Below are positions 16,094 to 24,080 of a stretch of 64,000 bases of DNA, in pieces. Within the stretch, counting starts at the first letter, position 1. Every line of letters starts with the position of its first letter. The notes below the pieces were generated by a model. The model was not told the DNA's origin. It saw only the letters and a program-made list of their open reading frames with translations, and did not search any database. The position numbers were made by a program, and so were the translations under genes. Origin of the DNA: Bacteroidota bacterium (GTDB lineage: Bacteria; Bacteroidota; Bacteroidia; B-17B0; Aurantibacillaceae); contig JAFLBH010000001.1 of the NCBI GenBank assembly GCA_017303905.1, positions 1,031,809-1,095,808 of the forward strand, written 5' to 3'.

Positions 16094-17002
16094 ATGAAAA
16101 ATATTGCATTATTAATACTTCCGGTGATTTTATTTTTTGCCTGTGATAAGGTAGAGAATCCGAATCAAAACCCTGATGCTGTGACTGATTGTACGGTTAA
16201 TCCGCACTTCGTAAAGTCTAATCTTACCAAAATGAATTTCAGAAAGGTATTGGTAGAAGATTATACCGGCCACACCTGTGGTAACTGTCCGCGCGCGGCA
16301 GAAAATGCTACCACTATTGTTAACCGTCACGGTGATAGCGTTGTAGTTATTGCGGTGCATGCAGGAACACAATTTGCACCTCCGGTTCCTCCTAATTATC
16401 CGGAAGATTTCCGTACACCGGCAGGAACTGATTGGGATAATTTTTTAGGCATGTCTGCAGCCGGATTACCAAAGGGATGCGTAAACCGTTCACAAACTCC
16501 ATACCCTCAGCCTCGCACGACCTGGTCGGTAACGGTTGATGCTTTATTAAATAATCCGCAAGACGCTAAAATGTTGGTGACAACAACACTTGACACAACA
16601 CAATTGTTATTAAATGTAGAGGTTAAAACAACTTTCTTAAAGGCATTTACGGATGATGTTTTTTTAAGCGTGGTGATTACTGAAGATAGTATTATTGGTG
16701 CACAAAAGGATTATTCACCACCGGTAGGTGCTACTGTAATTAACGGTGATGAAAGACCTGATTATAATTTCGAGCATACACTAAGAGGCGCTGTTAATGG
16801 TTCATGGGGAGATGAAATAAAGAAGGCGCCTATTGCAATTAATGACACCGTAACTAAAACTTATAAATGTTTTAAATTAAATCCTTGGCCGGTAAAGCCG
16901 TCCAATCCAAAGTATAATTTAAAGCATACGAGTGTGGTTGTGTTTATTTATAAAGCAAGTAATAAGGAAATTATTCAGGTGGAGAAGGTGCATATCATGT
17001 AA
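16094..17002 (+). CDS. Omp28-related outer-membrane lipoprotein
   Basis: About 302 residues from the ATG at 16094; an upstream in-frame ATG at 16064 would add ten residues before the signal peptide. The signal MKNIALLILPVILFFAC ends in a lipobox Cys. The mature part has the Omp28 signature VLVEDYTGHTCGNCPRAAENATTI with a thioredoxin-like CGNC, followed by VVVIAVHAGTQFA and the C-terminal all-beta domain. Omp28 proteins are surface or outer-membrane lipoproteins of Bacteroidota. Third gene of the TlpA/DUF6029/Omp28 operon, closed by a strong terminator. Confidence 0.85.
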   Translation: MKNIALLILPVILFFACDKVENPNQNPDAVTDCTVNPHFVKSNLTKMNFRKVLVEDYTGHTCGNCPRAAENATTIVNRHGDSVVVIAVHAGTQFAPPVPPNYPEDFRTPAGTDWDNFLGMSAAGLPKGCVNRSQTPYPQPRTTWSVTVDALLNNPQDAKMLVTTTLDTTQLLLNVEVKTTFLKAFTDDVFLSVVITEDSIIGAQKDYSPPVGATVINGDERPDYNFEHTLRGAVNGSWGDEIKKAPIAINDTVTKTYKCFKLNPWPVKPSNPKYNLKHTSVVVFIYKASNKEIIQVEKVHIM

Positions 17003-17019
17003 AAGTACTATCTAAAATT

Positions 17020-17048
17020 AAAAGCCCGTTATTAAACGGGCTTTTTTT
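17020..17048 (+). terminator. Rho-independent terminator after Omp28 gene
   Basis: Perfect 8-bp arms AGCCCGTT (17023-17030) and AACGGGCT (17035-17042) around an ATTA loop, followed by a run of Ts, 20 nt after the stop codon. It ends the TlpA/DUF6029/Omp28 transcript just before aroE. Confidence 0.9.
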
Positions 17049-17058
17049 ATATTCGTAC

Positions 17059-17799
17059 ATGCAATTCGGACTAATAGGTAAGAAATTATCACATTCATTT
17101 TCTAAAAAATATTTTGAAGAAAAATTTGGAACGCTGGGCTTGAATAATTATTCCTACAATAATTTCGAATTAGAAAACATAAAAGAATTCCCATCTTTAA
17201 TTCAAAATAACCCGGAACTTTCCGGATTAAACGTCACCGTACCATATAAAGAGGGGGTGATGCCTTTTCTCAACGAAATTTCAGAAGAAGCTAAGGCGAT
17301 CGGAGCTGTGAATTGCATAAAAATCACGAATGGTAAAACAAAAGGTTACAACACAGATGAATTCGGATTTCGTTTCAGCATCAAACCATTTTTGGAACCA
17401 AAGCATAATCGTGCCTTGATATTTGGAACCGGCGGAAGTTCTAAAGCGGTAGCTTATGCACTAAAAAGTATTGGGGTGGAGTATTATTTTGTGACTTCTT
17501 CAAACAGTAAAAAAACACGGAACACTTTCTTTTATTCCGAACTCAATCCGGTTATACTTAAACAATTTTTATTGCTGGTAAATTGTACCCCAGTCGGAAT
17601 GTTTCCGAACATTTACGAAGCTCCGGCGATTCCATATGAACAGGTTACCGCCAATCATCTGGCTTATGATTTAATTTATAATCCTCAAGAAACTTTATTC
17701 TTAAAAAAATGCAGAGAGCAAGGCGCCACAACCATAAATGGTTTAAGCATGCTTAAGCTTCAAGCCGAAAAAAGTTGGGAAATATGGAATGAAAAATAA
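17059..17799 (+). CDS. aroE: Shikimate dehydrogenase
   Basis: A 246-residue enzyme with FGLIGKKLSHSFSKKYF (shikimate binding), LSGLNVTVPYKEGV (catalytic Lys), the NTDEFGF block (catalytic Asp), the NADP-binding loop LIFGTGGSSKAVAYAL and the C-terminal GLSMLKLQAEKSWEIW. It reduces 3-dehydroshikimate to shikimate with NADPH in aromatic amino acid synthesis. Slightly shorter than the E. coli enzyme (272), as usual in Bacteroidota. It begins just after the Omp28 terminator and converges with the PD40 gene 8 bp downstream. Confidence 0.93.
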   Translation: MQFGLIGKKLSHSFSKKYFEEKFGTLGLNNYSYNNFELENIKEFPSLIQNNPELSGLNVTVPYKEGVMPFLNEISEEAKAIGAVNCIKITNGKTKGYNTDEFGFRFSIKPFLEPKHNRALIFGTGGSSKAVAYALKSIGVEYYFVTSSNSKKTRNTFFYSELNPVILKQFLLLVNCTPVGMFPNIYEAPAIPYEQVTANHLAYDLIYNPQETLFLKKCREQGATTINGLSMLKLQAEKSWEIWNEK

Positions 17800-17830
17800 G
17801 TGCGGGATTATTTTGAATCCCACACTTTCA
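17800..17830 (+). terminator. Hairpin terminator between aroE and the PD40 gene
   Basis: Arms GTGCGGGATT (17800-17809) and AATCCCACAC (17816-17825) pair with one G-T mismatch around a 6-nt loop, followed by a T-rich stretch. On the other strand the same bases encode the last residues (VWDSK) of the convergent PD40 protein, so one sequence serves as coding end and terminator. Confidence 0.55.
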
Positions 17831-19823
17831 TTTTAATTAAATCAATTAGATAGTAACGTTGACCGTTGAGTTTAGCAGTAATAAACGCGTCGGGCTGACC
17901 TGCAGCGCGAACTTCTTTTAAGAAGGCATTGGCATCGTTTAATGTTTCAAATTCTTTATCGGTAATCAATAATTTGATATTATCTCTCAATACACCACCA
18001 TCTTTAATTTTACACAATTTCTTTAAAATAGTGCGGTTGTATTTTTCAGGACTAACAGTTGCTGCAACCTGTATATAATATTTTAAGCCCGGAATTTTCA
18101 CAGAGCCGTATTTATTTAATAGATCACTTTCGGAAGTAATACTGCTGCTGTTATTATTAGATGATGCGACAGCTTTACTTGTATCAGCTCCTGGTTTTAT
18201 CACAATGTTTTGCGGATTAAAAGTGGCCGTATCACTCATACCAAAATTCACATTCACTAATTTTTCTGCATAATCATCTTCCACTTGTTCTGTACTTACA
18301 TTGAAAATTTTATCACCTAAAACTTCATGGTAGAATGTCAACTTGTAATTTTTTCCGGAAGGTAAGTTTACAACGAAGTTTCCACTCTCAGGGTTTGAAC
18401 GGTAAGTCCCGTAATTTTTAGAATCACCTTCCACGCTTACGGTAATGTCAGTTTCGTATGGTACTAAATTTTCAGTAACCTTACCTTTAATAATAGTAAT
18501 GAATGTTTTCTTAGCCGCTATAGCAGGTTCTATCATATATAAATCCTGATCACCTTTACCACCTTTACGAGCACTCGAAAAATAACCACGCTTCCCGTCA
18601 GCGGATAAAACATAAAACAAATCATCATCGGTAGTATTGATTGGGTAACCTAAATTTTTTGGAGCCGACCATGACGTATCTTTTTTATTCCAATCAGAAG
18701 TAAATAAGTCGAAATCACCAATACTATTATGACCTTCAGAACTGAAAACTAAGGTACGGCTGTCAGGAGAAATAAACGGAGCGTCTTCGTCGTATTTCGT
18801 GTTAATCTTATCTCCTAAATTTTTCACATTACCCCAAGATCCATCTTCATTTTTGGTGGCTACGTATAAATCTTTTCCGCCAAATCCGCCCGGACGCTCA
18901 CTTGCAAAATAGATTTTCTTTTGATCAGTAGACATGGATACACTTCCTTCCCATGAAGGAGAGTTAATATCACCCGCTAGTTTTTCTGCCGGACCGTATT
19001 TTCCATTATCGCGATGACTAACATAAATATCACCGTTATCACCGGTGTATTTGAAAATAAATAGCAATTCACCATCCGGAGATAAAGCAATAGCAGCATC
19101 GTTATCAATGGTATTTAACTCATTTAATCCTGTAGGAGTTTGCCAAACTTTGTCTACTTTCTTTGCTACAAAAATATCTTCATTGTAATCTCCTTTCGGA
19201 TTTGGCTTATTATTCTCATCTACTAAACCACCCATGCTTTCCTTACCGCGGTAAGTATAAATAATGGTTTCTTCATCCGGACTAACCACGGGAGCGTATT
19301 CTGCATTTTCCGTATTAATTGGAGAACCTAAGTTTTCAATTTTAGCATCTACCGGAGTTTGATATAATTCTTTTCCGTTTTTACTGAAGAAAACCAAACG
19401 CTCAAGTTCTGCTTTATCTTCTGGAGTGATTTTAGGATTAGTCAGTAAGGCATTCGCTAACTCAAGAGCCTTGTCGAATTGATATGTTTTGTGATAAAGA
19501 AGCGCGAGATAATAATCTACATCTTTATTTTTTTTATCCTTCGCTTTCACTTCATTTAATAAAGTTTCAGCTTCATCGTGCTTATCGTTTAAATAAACTG
19601 CACTTACACCGGTTACAAATTTTAGAAAAATATCATTTTCATGCGAAACAAAAAGAGATTTGTATTTTTCATAGGCTTGAGAATAAAAGCGCTTATTGAA
19701 AAGTTTATTTGCTGCTTCAAAAGTTTTTTTATCCTCTGCAGACCAAGATTTGGTTTGCGCATCTTGTGCATTAGAGTTCTTAAGGAAGGCAAAAAACAAA
19801 ACTAAATAGATAAGTTTTTTCAT
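17808..19823 (-). CDS. PD40 beta-propeller/SPOR-like envelope protein (copy 1)
   Basis: About 671 residues from the ATG at 19823 (MKKLIYLVLFFAFLKNSNAQ, a clear signal peptide); a start at 19838 would add five residues. Order: TPR-like helices (about 25-165), WD40-like PD40 blades (VSPDEETIIYTYRG, LSPDGELLFIFKY, MSTDQKKIYFASERPGGFGGKDLY, ISPDSRTLVFSSEG, LSADGKRGYFSSAR), a carboxypeptidase-regulatory-like beta domain (about 448-530) and a C-terminal SPOR-like domain (YYIQVAATVSP...DAFITAKLNGQRY). The front half resembles PorE-type T9SS envelope proteins, but the OmpA domain is replaced. Role inferred: periplasmic scaffold at peptidoglycan. Paralogue of the next gene. Confidence 0.75.
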   Translation of the reverse strand: MKKLIYLVLFFAFLKNSNAQDAQTKSWSAEDKKTFEAANKLFNKRFYSQAYEKYKSLFVSHENDIFLKFVTGVSAVYLNDKHDEAETLLNEVKAKDKKNKDVDYYLALLYHKTYQFDKALELANALLTNPKITPEDKAELERLVFFSKNGKELYQTPVDAKIENLGSPINTENAEYAPVVSPDEETIIYTYRGKESMGGLVDENNKPNPKGDYNEDIFVAKKVDKVWQTPTGLNELNTIDNDAAIALSPDGELLFIFKYTGDNGDIYVSHRDNGKYGPAEKLAGDINSPSWEGSVSMSTDQKKIYFASERPGGFGGKDLYVATKNEDGSWGNVKNLGDKINTKYDEDAPFISPDSRTLVFSSEGHNSIGDFDLFTSDWNKKDTSWSAPKNLGYPINTTDDDLFYVLSADGKRGYFSSARKGGKGDQDLYMIEPAIAAKKTFITIIKGKVTENLVPYETDITVSVEGDSKNYGTYRSNPESGNFVVNLPSGKNYKLTFYHEVLGDKIFNVSTEQVEDDYAEKLVNVNFGMSDTATFNPQNIVIKPGADTSKAVASSNNNSSSITSESDLLNKYGSVKIPGLKYYIQVAATVSPEKYNRTILKKLCKIKDGGVLRDNIKLLITDKEFETLNDANAFLKEVRAAGQPDAFITAKLNGQRYYLIDLIKMKVWDSK

Positions 19824-19893
19824 AGATTGATTTTTCAAAGTGTGCTAAGATAATAAAATTTATAAAGTATCATACTGATTTCTATCTGTTTAA

Positions 19894-21987
19894 TCACATA
19901 CCGGTATTCAGCCAAACCCCTTGTTCGGTAAGTTCCTTTAAATACATGCGTTTACCGTTTAAACTGGCAGTAATAAAGGCATCATATGTACCGGCAGATT
20001 TCACTTTTTTGCAAAAATCGTCCGCCTCCCTCCAGGTGGCAAACTCTTTTGTAGCAATAATCAAATGTACATCACCCATAATGGTTCCGTCTCTTTTATG
20101 CCCACCTAAATTTTTAAGTTTCTCACCTTTATAATTCTCCGGATGACGATAAGCGCCTACTTGTACAATAAAGCTAAGACCGCCAATTTTTAAGTCGGCG
20201 AATTTATTGAACAGTTGATCGCGAGACATGCTTTTTATGTCAGTGTTCGTTGAGGCTGTTGTAACCGGAGTTTCCGTTGTTGGGGGAGTAGTTGGAGTAG
20301 AGGTAACAGCCGTCGGCATATTTTCAGCAGGCGATTCAAGTACTATGGTCTGAAATTTATTTAAAGTATCATTCTCTCCAAAATTAATGTCAACTATCTT
20401 TTCGGCATAGCCGTTTAGTTTTTCAGTAATCACATCGGCTACTTTCTCGCCGTAAGATTTATGATAGAAAGTTATTTTATAATTATATCCCGATGGCAAG
20501 CTTAATAGATAGTGTCCATTGGCTGAATTGGATTTAAATGTTCCGAAATTTTTACTACCGCTCTTTATAATTACAACCACTTCGCCTGAGTATGGTTGAA
20601 GGTTTTCTGTAATTTTTCCTTTTAACACAGTCAGATAGGATTTCTTTGCACTCACCGCAGGCGCAACCATGTAAATGTCTTTATCTCCATAACCTCCTGA
20701 TTTGGCGCTGGCATAATAGCCACGTTTTCCGTCGGCCGACAGGAAGTAATAAATATCATCATCAGGTGTATTGATTGGATATCCAATATTGGTTGGTTTT
20801 TTCCAGGTACTGTCAATTTCATCAATATCAGAAAGAAAAATATCGTAATCACCCATTGAGTTATGCCCTTTTGAGCTGAAAACTAAAGTTCTTCCATCGG
20901 GGTGAATAAACGGCGCATCGTCATCGAAAGGCGTGTTTACTTTATCACCTAGGTTTTTAATATTCCCCCATTTGCCATCGGGCATAATCACGGCAGAGTA
21001 TAAATCTTTACCTCCAAAACCACCGGGTCTTTCACTTGCGAAAAATATTTTTTTATGGTCACCGGATAGGGACATACTTCCTTCCCAATAGCCCGAATTA
21101 ATCTCACCTTCCAAACGAACCGCCTCCGAAAATCTATCGCCATCACGGTTACTAACGTAGATGTCCCCTCCGTCACTTTCCATAAATCGGTATAAAAATA
21201 TTTTTTCTCCGTCGTTTGAAATAGCAATAACCGCATCGTTGCCATTAGTATTGTTGTCACCAATACTAACCGCCTTCTGCCATTTTCCATCCACTTTTTT
21301 TGACAAGAAAATATCCTCGAAATAGCAACCGTATTTGTTTTCATTGTTTTGAAAATCACGCAATCCGCCTGTGCTTTCTTTTCCACGATAGGTAAACAGC
21401 ATGGTTTCTTCATCGGTTGTGATAACGGGAGAGTATTCGGCATTTTCAGTGTTGGGAGGTGAGCCGGCATTTTCAATCGTAGCCTGAATTGGATTTTTTA
21501 CCAGTTCTTTTGCGTTGTTACAATATTGAATGAGTTGATTTAAAATTTTAATTTGATCGGGTTCAAGTTTGGTGTCTTTAAGTTGGAGATTCGCCAGTTC
21601 GATGGCTTTATCAAATTGATAGGTTTTATGATTAAGTATAGCTTCGTAATAGTTTAGATAAGCGGCTTTTTTGTTTTTTTCTTTCACTTCTGCAAATAGA
21701 GTGATGGCTTCTTCATGTTTGTCTCCAATAAAAGTTCCGCAAACGGCCATTAGGTATTTCAAGTAAGTTTCGTTTGGATATTTTGAGGATAAATCTTTGA
21801 AACAGTTATAAGCAAATGGATAGAGTTTTTCATCCAACATTTCTTTTGCCGTTTCAAAAGCTTCATTTTCTTCTTTGGTTAGATTTTTTAAACCGGCTTT
21901 TTGATAAAATAATCCGCCACTTTTCTGTGCAAATGATAGAAGTGCTAAAAAGGCGAAAGCAACGATAAGTAAGGTAGATTTTTTCAT
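19894..21987 (-). CDS. PD40 beta-propeller/SPOR-like envelope protein (copy 2)
   Basis: A 697-residue paralogue of the gene 55 bp downstream, with the same order: signal peptide (LLIVAFAFLALLSFAQ), TPR-like helices, PD40 blades (ITTDEETMLFTYRG, ISNDGEKIFLYRF, LSGDHKKIFFASERPGGFGGKDLYS, IHPDGRTLVFSSKG, LSADGKRGYYASAK), a regulatory-like beta domain, a Thr/Pro-rich linker (about 575-605) and the SPOR-like end (SFIVQVGAYRHPENY...DAFITASLNGKRMYL). The long linker and SPOR sequence differ most, so the two copies may bind different partners. Same strand, close spacing: tandem duplication within one operon. Confidence 0.75.
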   Translation of the reverse strand: MKKSTLLIVAFAFLALLSFAQKSGGLFYQKAGLKNLTKEENEAFETAKEMLDEKLYPFAYNCFKDLSSKYPNETYLKYLMAVCGTFIGDKHEEAITLFAEVKEKNKKAAYLNYYEAILNHKTYQFDKAIELANLQLKDTKLEPDQIKILNQLIQYCNNAKELVKNPIQATIENAGSPPNTENAEYSPVITTDEETMLFTYRGKESTGGLRDFQNNENKYGCYFEDIFLSKKVDGKWQKAVSIGDNNTNGNDAVIAISNDGEKIFLYRFMESDGGDIYVSNRDGDRFSEAVRLEGEINSGYWEGSMSLSGDHKKIFFASERPGGFGGKDLYSAVIMPDGKWGNIKNLGDKVNTPFDDDAPFIHPDGRTLVFSSKGHNSMGDYDIFLSDIDEIDSTWKKPTNIGYPINTPDDDIYYFLSADGKRGYYASAKSGGYGDKDIYMVAPAVSAKKSYLTVLKGKITENLQPYSGEVVVIIKSGSKNFGTFKSNSANGHYLLSLPSGYNYKITFYHKSYGEKVADVITEKLNGYAEKIVDINFGENDTLNKFQTIVLESPAENMPTAVTSTPTTPPTTETPVTTASTNTDIKSMSRDQLFNKFADLKIGGLSFIVQVGAYRHPENYKGEKLKNLGGHKRDGTIMGDVHLIIATKEFATWREADDFCKKVKSAGTYDAFITASLNGKRMYLKELTEQGVWLNTGM

Positions 21988-22065
21988 GTAATAAATTAAG
22001 TGTATTTAAAAGCAGCATTAATTGATATATTTCTTACTTTTAAACAAATCAATATTAATATCTGA

Positions 22066-22569
22066 ATGGCAGGCGATTTTAATTTAATGAAGTTGAACAC
22101 TGAGGTAGAGGTTTATGCCTCCGAAAACGATTTAATTTCTGAGGAAAAGAAAATACTTGAGCACGCAAAACTGGCGGTGACAAGAGCCTATGCTCCATAT
22201 TCAAATTTTCATGTTGGAGCGGCCATCTTACTCGAGAATGGTAAAATTATAGAAGGTAATAATCAGGAGAACGCCGCTTATCCTTCAGGTTTATGTGCCG
22301 AAAGGGTAGCATTGTTTTCTGCATCATCAGAGTTCCCTTCAGTTGGTATTAAGTCAATTGCTGTCACTTGTAAAGTCTCCGGTTTAATCATAACCGAACC
22401 AGTTACACCCTGCGGTGCCTGTAGGCAAGTAATTGCCGAATATGAAGAGAAGTTTGGGAAGGCGATACGTATCATTATGTCGGGCGAGAAAGGAAAGGTT
22501 TATGTGTGCAACGGCATCAATCAACTTTTACCCCTTCAATTTAATTCTAAACAATTGAAAAACAAATAA
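22066..22569 (+). CDS. cdd: Cytidine deaminase
   Basis: A 167-residue zinc enzyme: YAPYSNFHVGAAILLENGKIIEGNNQENAAYPSGLCAERVAL supplies the first zinc cysteine with its catalytic Glu (CAE), and VTPCGACRQVIAEYEE supplies the other two. It deaminates cytidine and deoxycytidine to uridine forms in pyrimidine salvage. The N-terminal 30 residues are a lead-in not seen in the shortest homologues. Divergent from the PD40 pair and 61 bp before pdhA. Confidence 0.92.
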   Translation: MAGDFNLMKLNTEVEVYASENDLISEEKKILEHAKLAVTRAYAPYSNFHVGAAILLENGKIIEGNNQENAAYPSGLCAERVALFSASSEFPSVGIKSIAVTCKVSGLIITEPVTPCGACRQVIAEYEEKFGKAIRIIMSGEKGKVYVCNGINQLLPLQFNSKQLKNK

Positions 22570-22600
22570 TTATATTATTCATTTATTTGCCAATTTCTCT

Positions 22601-22608
22601 TATTTTTG
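22601..22608 (+). promoter_or_regulatory. -7 box before pdhA
   Basis: TATTTTTG fits TAnnTTTG and lies 22 nt before the ATG of the E1-alpha gene. The nearest TTTG upstream (22586-22589) is too close for a standard -33 box. Confidence 0.3.
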
Positions 22609-22630
22609 TAGTTCTTAAAACGCGTTTCTT

Positions 22631-23644
22631 ATGTCAAAAACCGCAGTAGAAAAAAAACTGAAGTTCACTAAAGAACAATACTTGAAATGGTATGAATCGA
22701 TGCTGCTCATGCGCCGCTTTGAAGAAAAAACCGGACAGGTATATGTTCAACAAAAAATAAAAGGTTTCTGTCACTTGTACATCGGACAAGAAGCTATTGT
22801 AGCCGGAACAGTGAGTGCTACAAAAAAGGAAGATAAGCATATTACTGCTTATCGCGACCACGCTCATCCAATTGGATTGGGCATGCATCCAAAGTATGTA
22901 ATGGCTGAAATGTATGCGAAAATTACCGGATGCAGTAAAGGCAAGGGTGGATCAATGCATATTTTCAGTAAGGAACATAACTTTGTTGGCGGACATGGCA
23001 TTGTAGGAGGGCAGGTACCGTTAGGAGCAGGTATTGCTTTCGCGGAAAAGTATTTGGGTACAGATAATGTTTGTGTTTGTTCAATGGGTGATGGCGCAGT
23101 TCGTCAGGGTGCCTTACACGAAGCGTTTAATATGGCGATGACATGGAAATTACCCGTGATTTTTATAGTGGAGAACAACATGTACGCCATGGGAACATCT
23201 GTTGTGCGTACCAGTAATGTTCACGATTTATGGAAGCTTGGTTTAGCTTACGATATGCCAAGCAAACCTGTTGATGGTTTGTCGGTAGAAGCTGTTCATG
23301 AAGCCATTGAAGAGGCTGTTGCTCGCGCACGCAGAGGCGACGGACCAACTTTTTTAGAAATGAAAACCTATCGATATAAAGGTCACTCTATGAGTGATGC
23401 ACAAACATATCGAACCAAGGATGAGGTGAAAGAATATCAAAAACAAGATCCGATTGAAAAAGTGATTGATACTTTGAAGAAAAATAAATGGATTGATGAT
23501 GCAGGCATTGAGGCGATGGAAGAAAAAGTAAAGGCTTTAGTAGATGAATCGGTAAAATTTGCTGAAGAGAGTCCGTATCCGGAGCCTGAAGAACTTTATA
23601 ATGATGTTTATTTAGAACCAAATTATCCTTTTATACAGGAATAG
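22631..23644 (+). CDS. pdhA: Pyruvate dehydrogenase E1 component, alpha subunit
   Basis: A 337-residue thiamine-diphosphate enzyme subunit. MLLMRRFEEKTGQVYVQQKIKGFCHLYIGQEA is the N-terminal signature; the cofactor-binding stretch is SMGDGAVRQGALHEAFNMAMTWKLPVIFIVENNMYAMGT (GDG...ENN). With E1-beta it decarboxylates pyruvate and acetylates the lipoyl arm of E2. The E1-beta gene is not in this window. The next gene on the strand is a four-helix-bundle insert, then E2. Confidence 0.93.
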   Translation: MSKTAVEKKLKFTKEQYLKWYESMLLMRRFEEKTGQVYVQQKIKGFCHLYIGQEAIVAGTVSATKKEDKHITAYRDHAHPIGLGMHPKYVMAEMYAKITGCSKGKGGSMHIFSKEHNFVGGHGIVGGQVPLGAGIAFAEKYLGTDNVCVCSMGDGAVRQGALHEAFNMAMTWKLPVIFIVENNMYAMGTSVVRTSNVHDLWKLGLAYDMPSKPVDGLSVEAVHEAIEEAVARARRGDGPTFLEMKTYRYKGHSMSDAQTYRTKDEVKEYQKQDPIEKVIDTLKKNKWIDDAGIEAMEEKVKALVDESVKFAEESPYPEPEELYNDVYLEPNYPFIQE

Positions 23645-23677
23645 TTTTTAATCTTTAGTTTTTAGTGTTTAATAATT
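23643..23677. repeat. Heptamer array left of the four-helix-bundle gene
   Basis: Five consecutive 7-nt units begin at 23643, e.g. AGTTTTT (23657-23663) and AGTGTTT (23664-23670). The array runs from the pdhA stop codon into the TTG start of the next gene. It is the inverted counterpart of the array at 24035-24069: AGTGTTTAAT here pairs with ATTAAACACT there. Confidence 0.55.
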
Positions 23678-24050
23678 GGAATTAGTTGAAACATATAAGG
23701 AGAGTATAATTCAAAAAAAATCTTTTGATTTTGCTGTTGAGATTGTGTATTTATATAAGCAACTATCTAAAACGAATGATTCTATTATTTTAAAGCAATT
23801 ATTACGAAGCGCAACAAGTATTGGCGCAAATGTTCAGGAAGGTAGCGCAGGACAGACTAAAAAAGATTTTATAACTAAAATGAGTATTGCAAGTAAAGAA
23901 GCACGAGAGACTTTGTATTGGTTGAAATTACTTTCAAAAACAAACTATTATCCGGTAGATTTAGAGAAATATTATAGCGATTGTGATGAGTTAGTGAAAA
24001 TTTTGACCAAAATCGTCAAAACTTCACAGGCTAAAACTATTAAGAACTAA
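23676..24050 (+). CDS. Four-helix-bundle protein (S23/23S rRNA intervening-sequence family)
   Basis: A 124-residue helical protein with the family motifs FDFAVEIVYLYKQLSK, LKQLLRSATSIGANVQEGSAGQTKKDFITKMSIASKEARETLYWLKLLSKTN. The same fold occurs in the accessory protein Avd of diversity-generating retroelements, but no reverse transcriptase is here. The start is probably TTG 23676, inside a heptamer array; the last codons and stop (TIKN-stop) lie in the inverted array at 24035-24069. It sits between pdhA and the E2 gene on the same strand and looks like an insertion in the operon. Cellular role unknown. Confidence 0.8.
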   Translation: MELVETYKESIIQKKSFDFAVEIVYLYKQLSKTNDSIILKQLLRSATSIGANVQEGSAGQTKKDFITKMSIASKEARETLYWLKLLSKTNYYPVDLEKYYSDCDELVKILTKIVKTSQAKTIKN

Positions 24051-24069
24051 GAATTAAACACTCAACATT
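24035..24069. repeat. Heptamer array right of the four-helix-bundle gene
   Basis: Five 7-nt units from 24035, e.g. AAGAACT (24042-24048) and AAGAATT (24049-24055), then AAACACT. They overlap the last codons of the four-helix-bundle gene and end 12 nt before the E2 ATG. Inverted relative to 23643-23677. Confidence 0.55.
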
Positions 24070-24080
24070 ACAAAAAAATT

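Noticed and set aside
20988-21476. Open frame of 162 codons, same strand but other frame, within the PD40 copy 2 gene
   Set aside because: Shadow of the PD40 coding sequence; no domain, start signal or homologous look.
23676-24050. Accessory (Avd-like) gene of a diversity-generating retroelement
   Set aside because: The fold is similar, but there is no reverse transcriptase, template repeat or variable repeat nearby.
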